Source of the DNA: Deltaproteobacteria bacterium
GTDB taxonomy: Bacteria > Myxococcota_A > UBA9160 > SZUA-336
Assembly: GCA_016875225.1 (NCBI GenBank)
Contig: VGRW01000009.1
Location: forward strand, 1 to 64,000
DNA: 64,000 nt
Direction: 5' to 3'
Shown: positions 46,989 to 54,683 of the stretch, one piece after another
Position numbering within the stretch: position 1 is the first letter of the stretch
Layout of the letters: every line of letters begins with the position of its first letter
The notes under the pieces: model-generated
What the model saw: the letters and a program-made list of their open reading frames with translations, nothing else
What the model was told of the DNA's origin: nothing
Database searches by the model: none
Translations under genes and position numbers: made by a program

Positions 46989-47116
46989 CTCACCCAATGG
47001 GGACACACGCTGTCATCGCTGCAATTCTGACTGCGCCGCGGATTACGAGCCGCGCCGCCGGCGCCATCCGTCACCACCGCGACCCGACCCCGGAGGTCCT
47101 TCGTCCCGGTGCGCCT

Positions 47117-47542
47117 CTACCGGCGCGAAGGGCGGAAACGGGGCAGCGCGAGGTCGAGGCTCATGTCCTCGAAGATCACCTCTACGGACATGCCAATGGC
47201 GACGTCCTCGGGCTCCACCTGGACCAGGTTCGAGATCATCCGAACGCCGCCCGCCCCTTCGAGCGCGATCACGGCGATCGCGAAGGGGAGACGCTGGCCC
47301 GCGGCGAGCGGGCGGTGCACGATCGTGTAGGTGTAGACCTCGCCGCGTCCCGAGAGCGTCTTCCAGTCTGACGCCGTCGAGCGGCACGCGGGGCAGATCG
47401 GCGCGGGCGGGAGACGCATGTGGCCGCAGCCGGTGCAGCGCTGCGCGACGAGGCGATGCTCGGCCGCCGCCTGCCAGAACGGCAGCGAGATCGCGTCCGC
47501 GAGCGGCTGCGGCATTCCGTCGGGGAAGAAGCGCTCGCTCAT
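47117..47542 (-). CDS. DUF35 zinc-ribbon/OB-fold protein, partner of the thiolase-like protein
   Basis: A 141-residue acyl-CoA-associated protein. The N-terminal helix FWQAAAEHRLVAQRC leads to a zinc ribbon (CTGCGHMRLPPAPICPAC), then an OB fold (GEVYTYTIVHRPL, FAIAVIALEG). In actinobacterial steroid catabolism the DUF35 domain of ChsH2 docks Ltp2, and the pair act as a retro-aldolase. ATG 47542 overlaps the thiolase stop (ATGA). Confidence 0.85.
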   Translation of the reverse strand: MSERFFPDGMPQPLADAISLPFWQAAAEHRLVAQRCTGCGHMRLPPAPICPACRSTASDWKTLSGRGEVYTYTIVHRPLAAGQRLPFAIAVIALEGAGGVRMISNLVQVEPEDVAIGMSVEVIFEDMSLDLALPRFRPSRR

Positions 47543-48759
47543 CGGCGCCCCAGCAAGAGCGCGCTCGACGGCGTGCATGCCGCGCTCGTGACGAGGCAGA
47601 CCTCCGCGCCCTCGACCGGGCAGGTCGATTCGCCGCGCAGCGCGCGCACGCCCTCGACCACGTGGTTGAGCCCGTGCATGTACGATTCGGAGAGGCTCCC
47701 GCCGTGCGTGTTGGTCGGGAGGCTGCCATCGGGCCAGGCAAGCGCCCCGCTCTCGACGAACGGCCCGCCCTCGCCCCGCTTGCAGAATCCGTAGTCCTCG
47801 AGCTGAAGCAGCACGCAGCCGGTGAAGTGGTCGTAGATCTGCGCGACGTCGACGTCGCCCGGGCCGAGCGCCGCCTTCCCGAACAGACGCCGCGCCAGCT
47901 CCTCGCCCCCTCCCGTCGCGTACAGCTCGTCGGGGAGGTTGGCGTTCGTGAAGTGGCCAAAGCCCATGCCCTTCGGCGCGCCCTGCTCGCTCGCGAGGAT
48001 CTCGATCGGCCGCTTCGCGAGGTCGCGCGCGCGCTCGGCGGTGGTGACGACCACCGCGCAGGCGCCGTCGCTCTCGAGGCAGCAGTCGAACAGCCGGTGC
48101 GGGTCGGCGATCATGGGCGACGCTTGGTGGTCGGCGAGCGTCATGGGCTTCCCGCCCATCACGGCGCGCGGGTTCCGGCTCGCGTGCTCGCGGAAGGTGA
48201 CCGCGATGCGGCCGAGATGCTCGGTGGTCGTGCCGTAGAGGTGCATGTGACGGCGCGTCGGAAGCGCGTACGCCGCGGCCGCCATGATCAAGCCGTAGGG
48301 CAGGACGAAGCCCATCGACGCGAGGAGAAGTGAAGTCGCCTGCTGCACGGTGGGAGGCCGCGGGGGCGGCGGCGCCGAGGCGTCGACGCCGCCCGTGCCG
48401 AAACGGAAGAACTGGCCCTGGCAGAGCGAGCGGTAGACGACGACGACCTCGGCCTGCCCGGTCTCGACGGCCATCGCCGCGTTGGCGACGGCCGCGCAGG
48501 CGCCGCTGCCGCCCGGCATCCACACCATGTTCGCGAAGCGCAGCCGCGGGAGCCCGAGCTCCGCGGCGAGGAACACGGCCTCGTTGCGATCGTCGGCGAA
48601 CGAGGCGAGCCCGTCCACGTCGTCGATCGAGAGCCCCGCGTCGGCGACCGCTTTCTGGATCGCTTCGAGCGCGAGCGCGTGCTCGGTCACGTCGCCGATC
48701 TTGCCCCAGCGCGCGTAGCGGGTCTCGCCGACGCCGGCGAGGTGCGCGCGCCGGCTCAC
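47539..48759 (-). CDS. Thiolase-superfamily protein, Ltp2/SCP2-type
   Basis: A 406-residue non-decarboxylating thiolase-fold protein. It has the lipid-transfer-type start HLAGVGETRYARWG, the NMVWMPGGSGACAAVANAA region where classical thiolases have the catalytic Cys (here Ser/Gly), and the C-terminal NTHGGSLSESYMHGLNHV. With the adjoining DUF35 protein this fits an aldolase such as Ltp2, which removes propionyl-CoA from a steroid side chain. Substrate is inferred. GTG 48759 overlaps the hydratase stop. Confidence 0.82.
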   Translation of the reverse strand: MSRRAHLAGVGETRYARWGKIGDVTEHALALEAIQKAVADAGLSIDDVDGLASFADDRNEAVFLAAELGLPRLRFANMVWMPGGSGACAAVANAAMAVETGQAEVVVVYRSLCQGQFFRFGTGGVDASAPPPPRPPTVQQATSLLLASMGFVLPYGLIMAAAAYALPTRRHMHLYGTTTEHLGRIAVTFREHASRNPRAVMGGKPMTLADHQASPMIADPHRLFDCCLESDGACAVVVTTAERARDLAKRPIEILASEQGAPKGMGFGHFTNANLPDELYATGGGEELARRLFGKAALGPGDVDVAQIYDHFTGCVLLQLEDYGFCKRGEGGPFVESGALAWPDGSLPTNTHGGSLSESYMHGLNHVVEGVRALRGESTCPVEGAEVCLVTSAACTPSSALLLGRR

Positions 48760-49187
48760 GTGCGTCCCGGCAGAGTGACGACCACCGTGCCGGTGGCGTG
48801 GTCGCCGAGCTCGTTCGCCGCGCGCACCGCCAGCTCGAGCACGCACTCGTCGCCGGCCTCGCGCTTGGAGGCGACGCGCCCCGAGAAGCGCAGCGTCTTC
48901 CCCGGAACGGCGGGCGCGCCGAGCCGGATCTTGATGCTCTTCACGATCGCCTCGGGCCCGGCCCAGTCGGTGACGTAGCGCGACACATAGCCGTTCGTGG
49001 CGAGGATGTTCATGAAGATGTCGGGCGCGCCCTGCGCTCTCGCGAATGCGGGGTCGTGGTGCGCGGGCATGAAATCGCGCGAGGCGATCGCGCCAGCCAC
49101 CACCATCGTCGAGCTCAGCGCGAGCTCGAAGGGCGGCAGCTCGTCGCCGACCGCGATCGCTCGCGCCGGAGGTGCGGTGATGCTCAT
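48756..49187 (-). CDS. MaoC-like hydratase subunit (ChsH1-like)
   Basis: A 143-residue single hotdog-fold protein. The hydratase signature is SRDFMPAHHDPAFARAQGAP, with Asp and His spaced as in MaoC enzymes. A short hotdog like this usually pairs with a FAS1/MaoC-N-like partner, present just upstream, as in the ChsH1-ChsH2 enoyl-CoA hydratase. ATG 49187 overlaps the partner stop. Confidence 0.82.
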   Translation of the reverse strand: MSITAPPARAIAVGDELPPFELALSSTMVVAGAIASRDFMPAHHDPAFARAQGAPDIFMNILATNGYVSRYVTDWAGPEAIVKSIKIRLGAPAVPGKTLRFSGRVASKREAGDECVLELAVRAANELGDHATGTVVVTLPGRT

Positions 49188-49759
49188 CGAGGCGCCTTCA
49201 GCTTCGCCAGGTCGATCGTCTTCGGGTCGAACTTGAAGATGCGGAAGAGCTGGCGGCCCACCACCTCGCCGTCGGGCGTCCGGTATGTGGTCAGCCAGGT
49301 GACGAAGTAGCCCTGCCCGAGGCCCGTGGTCTTGCGGGCCGAGATCGACTCGCGCTCGTTGCTCGCGTGGAGGAGGTCGCCGGGCCGCAGATAGCGCACG
49401 AACTCGAGCTCCGAGTTCGTCGCGAGCGTGCCCGTGAATCCCTCGCGGTCGAGTGCGCGGAGCACGTTGTCGGAGTCGATCTCCACCGGAGAGCCGCCGC
49501 GCTCGGCGATGCCCTCGATCTTCGGGCTCGGCATGCTCCACGTCTGGAGCATGGCGGGTGGCGCCACGAGGCCGCCGTGCCGCGTCTTCTTCGCGAGCGC
49601 CTCGTCGAGATACACCGGGTTGCGGTCGTCGAGCGCCGCGACCCAGTGGCGGATCATGGGCACGTTCACCGGGTCGGGCGCCACCGAAGACGGTCCCATC
49701 GGCTTGCCGACGTACTTCTCGATGCGCTCGCGGACTGCGTCGTGCTCGGCGACCGTCAT
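49184..49759 (-). CDS. MaoC N-terminal-type (FAS1-like) dehydratase subunit
   Basis: A 191-residue hotdog protein. The segment RIEKYVGKPMGPSSV, then DRNPVYLDEALAKKTRHGG and LVAPPAMLQTW, is typical of the N-terminal MaoC half; no complete Asp/His hydratase motif is seen, so it likely shapes the substrate tunnel of its partner. It corresponds to the first half of ChsH2, whose DUF35 half is a separate gene here (47117-47542). First of four coupled genes. Confidence 0.8.
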   Translation of the reverse strand: MTVAEHDAVRERIEKYVGKPMGPSSVAPDPVNVPMIRHWVAALDDRNPVYLDEALAKKTRHGGLVAPPAMLQTWSMPSPKIEGIAERGGSPVEIDSDNVLRALDREGFTGTLATNSELEFVRYLRPGDLLHASNERESISARKTTGLGQGYFVTWLTTYRTPDGEVVGRQLFRIFKFDPKTIDLAKLKAPR

Positions 49760-49801
49760 GTCCGCGGCTTCCGCCTGCAGCCGGCCACCCGCGCCTCCAT
49801 G

Positions 49802-49811
49802 GTGACGTCAC
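49802..49811. promoter_or_regulatory. GTGACGTCAC palindrome upstream of the hydratase operon
   Basis: A perfect 10-base palindrome in the 88-base gap between the tetR stop and the hydratase start. Possibly an operator; short palindromes arise by chance in GC-rich DNA. Confidence 0.2.
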
Positions 49812-49847
49812 GTCGGCCACGCGAAGTCTCGCGCGACGCGCGCGCCC

Positions 49848-50516
49848 TCACCGCCGCCCCTTCCTTCGTGCGCCGCGGCTCCCGAGCCCGTCGCGCAACA
49901 GCGCGAGGTAGGCGTCGACGACGGCCTCGCGCCGCGCGCCCCTCCCGCTCTCCATCATCTGCTCGAGGAAGTGCCGCGCGCCGAGCAGGAAGTGCGCCTG
50001 GGCGGTGATCTCCGCGTCGGCCATCGGGCGGAGCGCACCCTGCGCGATCCCGGCGCGGAGCCGCGAGGCCATGCGCTCGGCCCACTCGGCGACCGCGCGC
50101 CGGTAGAGCGCCGGGTCGTGCAGCTTGATCTCGTCCGCGAGGCGCACGTGCTCGGGATTTGCGCGAAGGTGGTCGAGGTACGCGAGCAGCCCCGCGCGCT
50201 GGCGCTCGAAGAAGTCGGCGTCGTCGGCAGCATCGATCGCGTGGAGCCGCGGCATCAGGTCCGCAACGAGGGAGCCCATCAGCTCGCGCAGGAGCTGCTT
50301 CCGGGAGCCGAAGTGGTAGTTGAGGTTGCCGACCGCGACGCCCGCACGCTCGGCGATGCGCGCGACCGACGCCTTGTGCAGGCCCGCGCGGCCCGCCTCC
50401 GCGAGCGCCGCGGCGAGGATGCGCTCGCGCGTCGCGCGAGACTTCGCGTAGCCGACGCGGCGGCGCGCGCGGCGGCGCGGCGCGGAGCCCCGGGACTGGA
50501 GAGCCTTCTCGGGCAC
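49848..50516 (-). CDS. TetR-family transcriptional regulator
   Basis: A 222-residue repressor. The helix-turn-helix is TRERILAAALAEAGRAGLHK then IAERAGVAVGNLNYHFGSRKQLL (residues about 27-74). The ligand-binding half is helical. An Arg-rich leader precedes the domain. GTG 50516 is chosen, seven bases from a 22-bp palindrome; longer frames upstream cross that palindrome. Likely ligand: a CoA thioester or fatty/steroid acid, by context. Confidence 0.88.
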   Translation of the reverse strand: MPEKALQSRGSAPRRRARRRVGYAKSRATRERILAAALAEAGRAGLHKASVARIAERAGVAVGNLNYHFGSRKQLLRELMGSLVADLMPRLHAIDAADDADFFERQRAGLLAYLDHLRANPEHVRLADEIKLHDPALYRRAVAEWAERMASRLRAGIAQGALRPMADAEITAQAHFLLGARHFLEQMMESGRGARREAVVDAYLALLRDGLGSRGARRKGRR

Positions 50517-50523
50517 GGATGGA

Positions 50524-50545
50524 AAACTGAACCATTTTTCAGTTT
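50524..50545. promoter_or_regulatory. Likely TetR operator
   Basis: AAACTGAA at 50524-50531 and TTCAGTTT at 50538-50545 form perfect 8-bp arms around six bases, in the AT-rich part of the gap between tetR and the DUF1329 gene. It lies seven bases from the tetR start and 92 from the DUF1329 start, placed for autoregulation and divergent control. Confidence 0.6.
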
Positions 50546-50596
50546 CTGGCAATGCGGCTACTGAAGCCGCTCCGCTTCCTCTGCTGCGATCTGGTG

Positions 50597-50602
50597 TAGG
50601 AT
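50597..50602 (+). promoter_or_regulatory. Candidate -10 for the DUF1329 gene
   Basis: TAGGAT preceded by GTG, 35 bases before the ATG. GCTTCC at 50574-50579 is a poor -35. AGGAGGAG at 50623-50630 is the ribosome binding site. Confidence 0.3.
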
Positions 50603-50637
50603 CGGGAAGAGCGCAATCACGCAGGAGGAGAGCTCCG

Positions 50638-51972
50638 ATGCTCTGGCTAGCACTCGTCTTAGGGTTGCTCGTCTCGCCCCTGGCCCGCGCCGCCGAGCGC
50701 GCGCAGGACACCGTCCCGGGCGTCCCCTTCAAGGAGGGCGACGTGATCGCCTTCAGCTCGGCGGAGAAGCTCAAGGATTTTCTGCCGCCGGAGTTCTGGG
50801 AGAACCGCGAGTTCTTCTTTTTCGAGGGGATGCAGCTCGAGGTCGGCCCGATCTACAAGAACTACCCGCCCGCGCCCGAGTATGCGGCCGCGAGCGAGAG
50901 GTACGGCGGCCAGGCGAAGATCGGCCTGGACGGCGCGCTGGTGGGCTACACCGCCGGACTGCCTTTTCCGGCGATCGACTGCGAGGGCGACCCGGAGGCC
51001 GGGGCCAAGCTGATCTGGAACTTCACCAAGCGGTGGGAGGGAGACGGCTCCCGCTCGAAGTGGTCCTACACCTATTGGGATCGCGGCGAGCAGCTGCCGC
51101 TCTACTACGAAGGCCTGGCCAAGTTCATCAACCTGATCCAGCGCGTCGAGGCGCAGTACGACGACAGCCAGCACTCCTACTTCCCGAGTGAGAAACGGAT
51201 GCAGGTTTCGGGGATCGAGGTGGAGGCGCCCTTCGACGCGCGCGGAATCCAGGTCCTGACCTACCGCTACGCCTCGGCCGACGGCCCGCTCGCGCAGGCC
51301 AGGAACGACGACACCTGGGTCTACGTGCCCGACCTGCGGCGCGTGCGGCGCATCTCCACCGCGCAGCGCACCGACTCGGTCCAGGGCACCGACTTCACCC
51401 GCGACGACCTGCGCAGCTTCGACGGCATTCCTCCCCAGTACGAGTGGAAGTGCCTGGGCCGCAAGGATGTGATCGCGCCGTTCAACACCCCCTCACTCGC
51501 CTACCCCTATGGCGACACCTACAACTTCGGCCCCTACGGCTTCTCGTTCGCCAATGACCGCTGGGAGCTGCGCCACGCCTACGTGATCCGCTTCGATCCC
51601 CGCAACGAGGACCACCCCTATCACCACAAGGACATCTACATCGACGCGGACACTTGGGAGCCGCTGTACAGCTTCGCCTACGACCGCAAGCGGGAGATCT
51701 GGAAGGTCATCTGGCACATGCACCGCAACAGCGAGGACTGGAAGGGCCCGCCCGGGCTCTCGGACCCCGGCAAGAAGGACGGGGTCTGGTACCGACCCTG
51801 GGAGGGGATCTCGCAGGTGAACGACGTGCGCGTCGTCGGCGATGTGATCGTCAATCTGCAGACGGGGACGGGGAACCGGATCGAGTTCTGGGACAACGAC
51901 GGCGAGCCGCTCGACTCGAAGGGCAAGGTGCGGCGCTACATCGACATCGGGCGCCTGAACAAGGGCCGCTAG
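50638..51972 (+). CDS. DUF1329 (LolA-like) exported protein
   Basis: A 444-residue secreted protein: signal peptide LWLALVLGLLVSPLARA, then the DUF1329 fold, a LolA/LolB-related beta-sheet that can hold a lipid. Family segments include LTYRYASADGPLA, DTWVYVPDLRRVRRIST, TDSVQGTDFTRDD and YIDADTWEPLYSFAYDRK. DUF1329 proteins are often next to RND exporters and DUF1302 porin-like genes; here the likely partners are the divergent tetR-hydratase operon. Role in moving a lipid or sterol through the periplasm is inferred. Confidence 0.85.
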   Translation: MLWLALVLGLLVSPLARAAERAQDTVPGVPFKEGDVIAFSSAEKLKDFLPPEFWENREFFFFEGMQLEVGPIYKNYPPAPEYAAASERYGGQAKIGLDGALVGYTAGLPFPAIDCEGDPEAGAKLIWNFTKRWEGDGSRSKWSYTYWDRGEQLPLYYEGLAKFINLIQRVEAQYDDSQHSYFPSEKRMQVSGIEVEAPFDARGIQVLTYRYASADGPLAQARNDDTWVYVPDLRRVRRISTAQRTDSVQGTDFTRDDLRSFDGIPPQYEWKCLGRKDVIAPFNTPSLAYPYGDTYNFGPYGFSFANDRWELRHAYVIRFDPRNEDHPYHHKDIYIDADTWEPLYSFAYDRKREIWKVIWHMHRNSEDWKGPPGLSDPGKKDGVWYRPWEGISQVNDVRVVGDVIVNLQTGTGNRIEFWDNDGEPLDSKGKVRRYIDIGRLNKGR

Positions 51973-52027
51973 CTCGGCGCTCGACGACTGCGCCGGCCAG
52001 ATCGGCGGCTCGATGAACCACGTGCGG

Positions 52028-52061
52028 GCTGAGCGCTCGACGCCCTGGTCGAGGGCTCAGC
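52028..52061. terminator. Bidirectional hairpin between the DUF1329 and monooxygenase genes
   Basis: GCTGAGCGCTCGAC at 52028-52041 pairs with GTCGAGGGCTCAGC at 52048-52061, one mismatch in 14 pairs, loop of six. It includes the stop codon of the minus-strand monooxygenase. No T-tract on either side, so termination may need Rho or rely on the stem alone. Confidence 0.55.
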
Positions 52062-53547
52062 GCAGCTCGAAGTCGCCGATGCGGGGCGCCGCCATCTCCT
52101 GGCGCAGGCGGTCGAAGCTCCACGGCCAGACCGCCGGCACTCCGTCAGCGTCGAGGTACCAGCTGTTGCAGCCGCTGGACCAGATCGTCTTGCGGGTGGC
52201 CTCGCGGCGCTCGGCGTCGAAGCGCTCGGTCGCCTCCCGCGAGGCGGAGACTTCGCGGCACTCGCCAGCGCGGATCCGCTCGATGAGCTGCAGGGAGTAG
52301 CCGAGCTGGAGCTCGGCCACGTCGATCAGCGAGAAGTTGCCGACGGGGCCGTTCGGGCCGTTGAGCATGAACAGGTTCGGGAAGTCGGGGATCGAGATCG
52401 CCATGTAGGCGACCGGGCCGTTGCGCCAGGCGTCCTCGAGGGAGAGGCCGCCGCAGCCGACCACCTCGATCGGCCGCATGAAGCGGTCGACGCGGAAGCC
52501 GGTGGCGAGAATCAGCACGTCGAGCTCGTGCAGCCGGCCGTCGCGAGTCCTCACTCCACCCGGCTCGATCCGCTCGATCGCGTCGGTGACGAGATCGGCG
52601 TTCGGGCGCTGGATGGCGGCGTAGAAGTCCGCCGACATCACGAGTCGCTTGCACCCGGCGCGGTAGCTCGGGCGGAGCTTCTCGCGAAGCGCCGGCTCCT
52701 TCACGCTGCTCTCGAGGTTGGCGACGCAGGCGGCGTGGATCGCCGCGAGCTGCGGCGAGTTCGCGTCGACGACGGCGTTGGAGAACATGTCGGCGAACAG
52801 CTTCGAGATGTCGTCCCGGAGCTGCTTCATCGTCTCCGGGTGCCTGCGGAACTCGGCCTTTTCCTCGCCGCTGTAGGCGGGATTCTCCTGGGGCATCACC
52901 CACTGCGCGGTCCGCTGGAAGAGCGAGAGCTTCGCCACCTCGCCGACCACCGCCGGGACGATTTGGGTCGAGGTCGAGCCGGTTCCGATGACGCCGAGGC
53001 GCTTGCCCGCGAGGGAGACGCCGTGGTTCCAGCGCGCGGTGTGGAAGGAGACGCCGGCGAAGGAGTCGAGGCCGGGGATGTCGGGATAGGCGGGGTGGTG
53101 CAGGACGCCCGTAGCCGCGATCACCACGTCGCCGACGTCGCTCGAGCCGTCGGAAAGCTCGATCCGCCAGCGGCCGTCCTCGAAGGCGCAGCGCCGCACC
53201 TCTTTGCCGTAGTGGATGATCCGGTCCACGCCGTAGCGCCGGGCGACGTCCTCGAAGTACGCCTGGATCTCGGCGCCCGGCGAGAAGCGGTGGCTCCATT
53301 CGGGGTTGGGCGCGAACGAGTAGCTGTAGAGATGGGAGGGCACGTCGCAGCCGACCCCGGCGTAGGTGTTCTCGCGCCAGGTCCCGCCAAGGCGATCGGC
53401 CTTCTCGTAGATCTCGAAGTCGTGGAAGCCCGCCTCGCGGAGCTTGATGGCGCTGAGGATTCCGGACATCCCGGCTCCGAGGATGAGGAACCGGAGCCCC
53501 GGCCGGTCGGAACTCGTCGCGTGCGTCGCGGCTGCGCTTCGTGCCAT
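52057..53547 (-). CDS. Flavin-containing Baeyer-Villiger-type monooxygenase
   Basis: A 496-residue FAD/NADPH monooxygenase. The FAD site is GAGMSG at residues 24-29, the BVMO-type fingerprint FAGVSFHTARWN at about 163-174, and the NADPH site GTGSTS near 188. Such enzymes turn ketones, including steroid ketones, into esters or lactones. ATG 53547. Convergent with the DUF1329 gene; near the steroid-like hydratase/aldolase cluster, which fits ring or side-chain oxidation (inference). Confidence 0.88.
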   Translation of the reverse strand: MARSAAATHATSSDRPGLRFLILGAGMSGILSAIKLREAGFHDFEIYEKADRLGGTWRENTYAGVGCDVPSHLYSYSFAPNPEWSHRFSPGAEIQAYFEDVARRYGVDRIIHYGKEVRRCAFEDGRWRIELSDGSSDVGDVVIAATGVLHHPAYPDIPGLDSFAGVSFHTARWNHGVSLAGKRLGVIGTGSTSTQIVPAVVGEVAKLSLFQRTAQWVMPQENPAYSGEEKAEFRRHPETMKQLRDDISKLFADMFSNAVVDANSPQLAAIHAACVANLESSVKEPALREKLRPSYRAGCKRLVMSADFYAAIQRPNADLVTDAIERIEPGGVRTRDGRLHELDVLILATGFRVDRFMRPIEVVGCGGLSLEDAWRNGPVAYMAISIPDFPNLFMLNGPNGPVGNFSLIDVAELQLGYSLQLIERIRAGECREVSASREATERFDAERREATRKTIWSSGCNSWYLDADGVPAVWPWSFDRLRQEMAAPRIGDFELR

Positions 53548-53659
53548 GAGATCTCCCCCTCGTGTCGGCGCCCTAGTCTATGCCGCTCGCCGAGCCGATT
53601 CCCGCTCGATTCGCGCCGCAAGCGGTTGGTTGTGACAAGTCCAGCGCCGACGAGATCTC

Positions 53660-53760
53660 CCCGTGGCCGATGGCCGCCCCGTGATGCGGGCCCGGGGAAG
53701 ACGAGAGGGGTCCGGCCAGATGGGTCGGCCCCAACCGAGGGAGTCCCCCGAGAACCGGGG
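53660..53760. other. Structured intergenic region upstream of tesB
   Basis: The 221 bases between the monooxygenase start and the PEP-CTERM remnant hold no gene but several stems: CCCG/CGGG at 53678-53681 and 53687-53690; GGGGTCCGGCC at 53707-53717 with GGTCGGCCCC at 53723-53732; and an outer CCCGG/CCGGG pair at 53691-53695 and 53755-53759. It could be a leader RNA of tesB or decayed sequence. It matches no riboswitch I recognise. Confidence 0.35.
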
Positions 53761-53768
53761 ATGATTCA

Positions 53769-53807
53769 GGCCTGGTCGCCCTGGCCTTTCGCAGAGCGCG
53801 CGATTGA
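53769..53807 (+). pseudogene. C-terminal remnant of a PEP-CTERM gene
   Basis: The frame reads GLVALAFRRARD then stop, matching GLIALGFRRARG at the end of the PEP-CTERM gene at 46778. The stop-to-ATG distance to tesB (18 bases) is the same as in copy A. Upstream frame has no PEP motif or helix, so only the tail is left. Confidence 0.75.
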
Positions 53808-53986
53808 TCTAGAACACCTCGCCGGATGAGGCGGGTACTCCAACACCTGATCGATCTGCTCGATCTGGAGCAGATCGAGGTCAACCTGTTCCGCGGGCGC
53901 AGCCCGCAGGACGGCTGGCAGCGCGTCTTCGGCGGGCAGGTGCTGGGGCAGGCGCTGGTCGCCGCGGGGCGCACGGTGGAGGGGCG
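53769..53986 (+). repeat. Segmental duplication, copy B
   Basis: The full-length counterpart of 46740-46917, with the extra 9, 18 and 12 bases. The 12-base unit is one of two tandem imperfect repeats (53934-53945 and 53946-53957), so copy A can be derived by slippage. Confidence 0.85.
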
Positions 53987-54683
53987 CGCGGCGCACTCGT
54001 TTCACGCCTACTTCCTGCGGCCGGGCGACCCGAAGGTGCCGATCCTGTACGACGTCGACCGGATCCGCGACGGGCAGAGCTTCACCACCCGGCGCGTGGT
54101 CGGGATCCAGCACGGCAAGGCGATCTTCAACCTGGCCGCTTCGTTCCAGATCGACGAGCCCGGGCTCGAGCACCAGGTAGAGATGCCGGACGTGCCTGGG
54201 CCCGAGGGATTGCCGAACGAGGTCGAGCTGCGCGAGAAGTACGCGCACCGCATTCCCGAGAAGTTCCGCTCGAGCTTCCTGCGCCCCCGCCCGATCGAGG
54301 TGCGGCCGATCGATCCGATCGACGAGTTCGCGCCGGACAAGCGCCCGCCGTTCCAGAACGTCTGGTTCCGAGCGGTCGACACGCTTCCGGACGACCGGGC
54401 GCTCCACCAATGTGTGTTGGCCTACGCCTCGGACATGACGCTGCTCGACACCAGCGCCCTGCCCCACGCGATCTCGTGGTGGAGCGAGAAGCTGCAGACC
54501 GCGAGCCTCGACCACGCGATGTGGTTCCACCGCCCGTTCCGCGCCGACGACTGGCTGCTCTACGCGCAGGACAGCCCGCGCGCGGCGGGCGCGCGCGGCT
54601 TCAACCGCGGCAGCATCTTCACGCGTTCGGGGGAGCTGGTCGCGTCGGTGGCGCAGGAGGGGCTGATCCGGCTGCGCAGCTGA
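53826..54683 (+). CDS. tesB: Acyl-CoA thioesterase II
   Basis: A 285-residue double-hotdog thioesterase that hydrolyses medium/long acyl-CoA. Family marks: VNLFRGRSPQDGWQRVFGGQ at the start, HSFHAYFLRPGD, and in the second hotdog LAYASDMTLLDT (the catalytic Asp segment) with LDHAMWFHRPFRADDWLLY. Full length. Its last 65 bases overlap the convergent PhyH gene. Confidence 0.92.
   Translation: MRRVLQHLIDLLDLEQIEVNLFRGRSPQDGWQRVFGGQVLGQALVAAGRTVEGRAAHSFHAYFLRPGDPKVPILYDVDRIRDGQSFTTRRVVGIQHGKAIFNLAASFQIDEPGLEHQVEMPDVPGPEGLPNEVELREKYAHRIPEKFRSSFLRPRPIEVRPIDPIDEFAPDKRPPFQNVWFRAVDTLPDDRALHQCVLAYASDMTLLDTSALPHAISWWSEKLQTASLDHAMWFHRPFRADDWLLYAQDSPRAAGARGFNRGSIFTRSGELVASVAQEGLIRLRS

Noticed and set aside
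46989-47116. Possible transposase remnant beside the tesB stub
   Set aside because: No frame shows a recognisable transposase motif; the short GGGGACACAC similarity is not enough.
46983-47371. Plus-strand open frame of about 128 codons
   Set aside because: Antisense to the DUF35 gene and without domain features.
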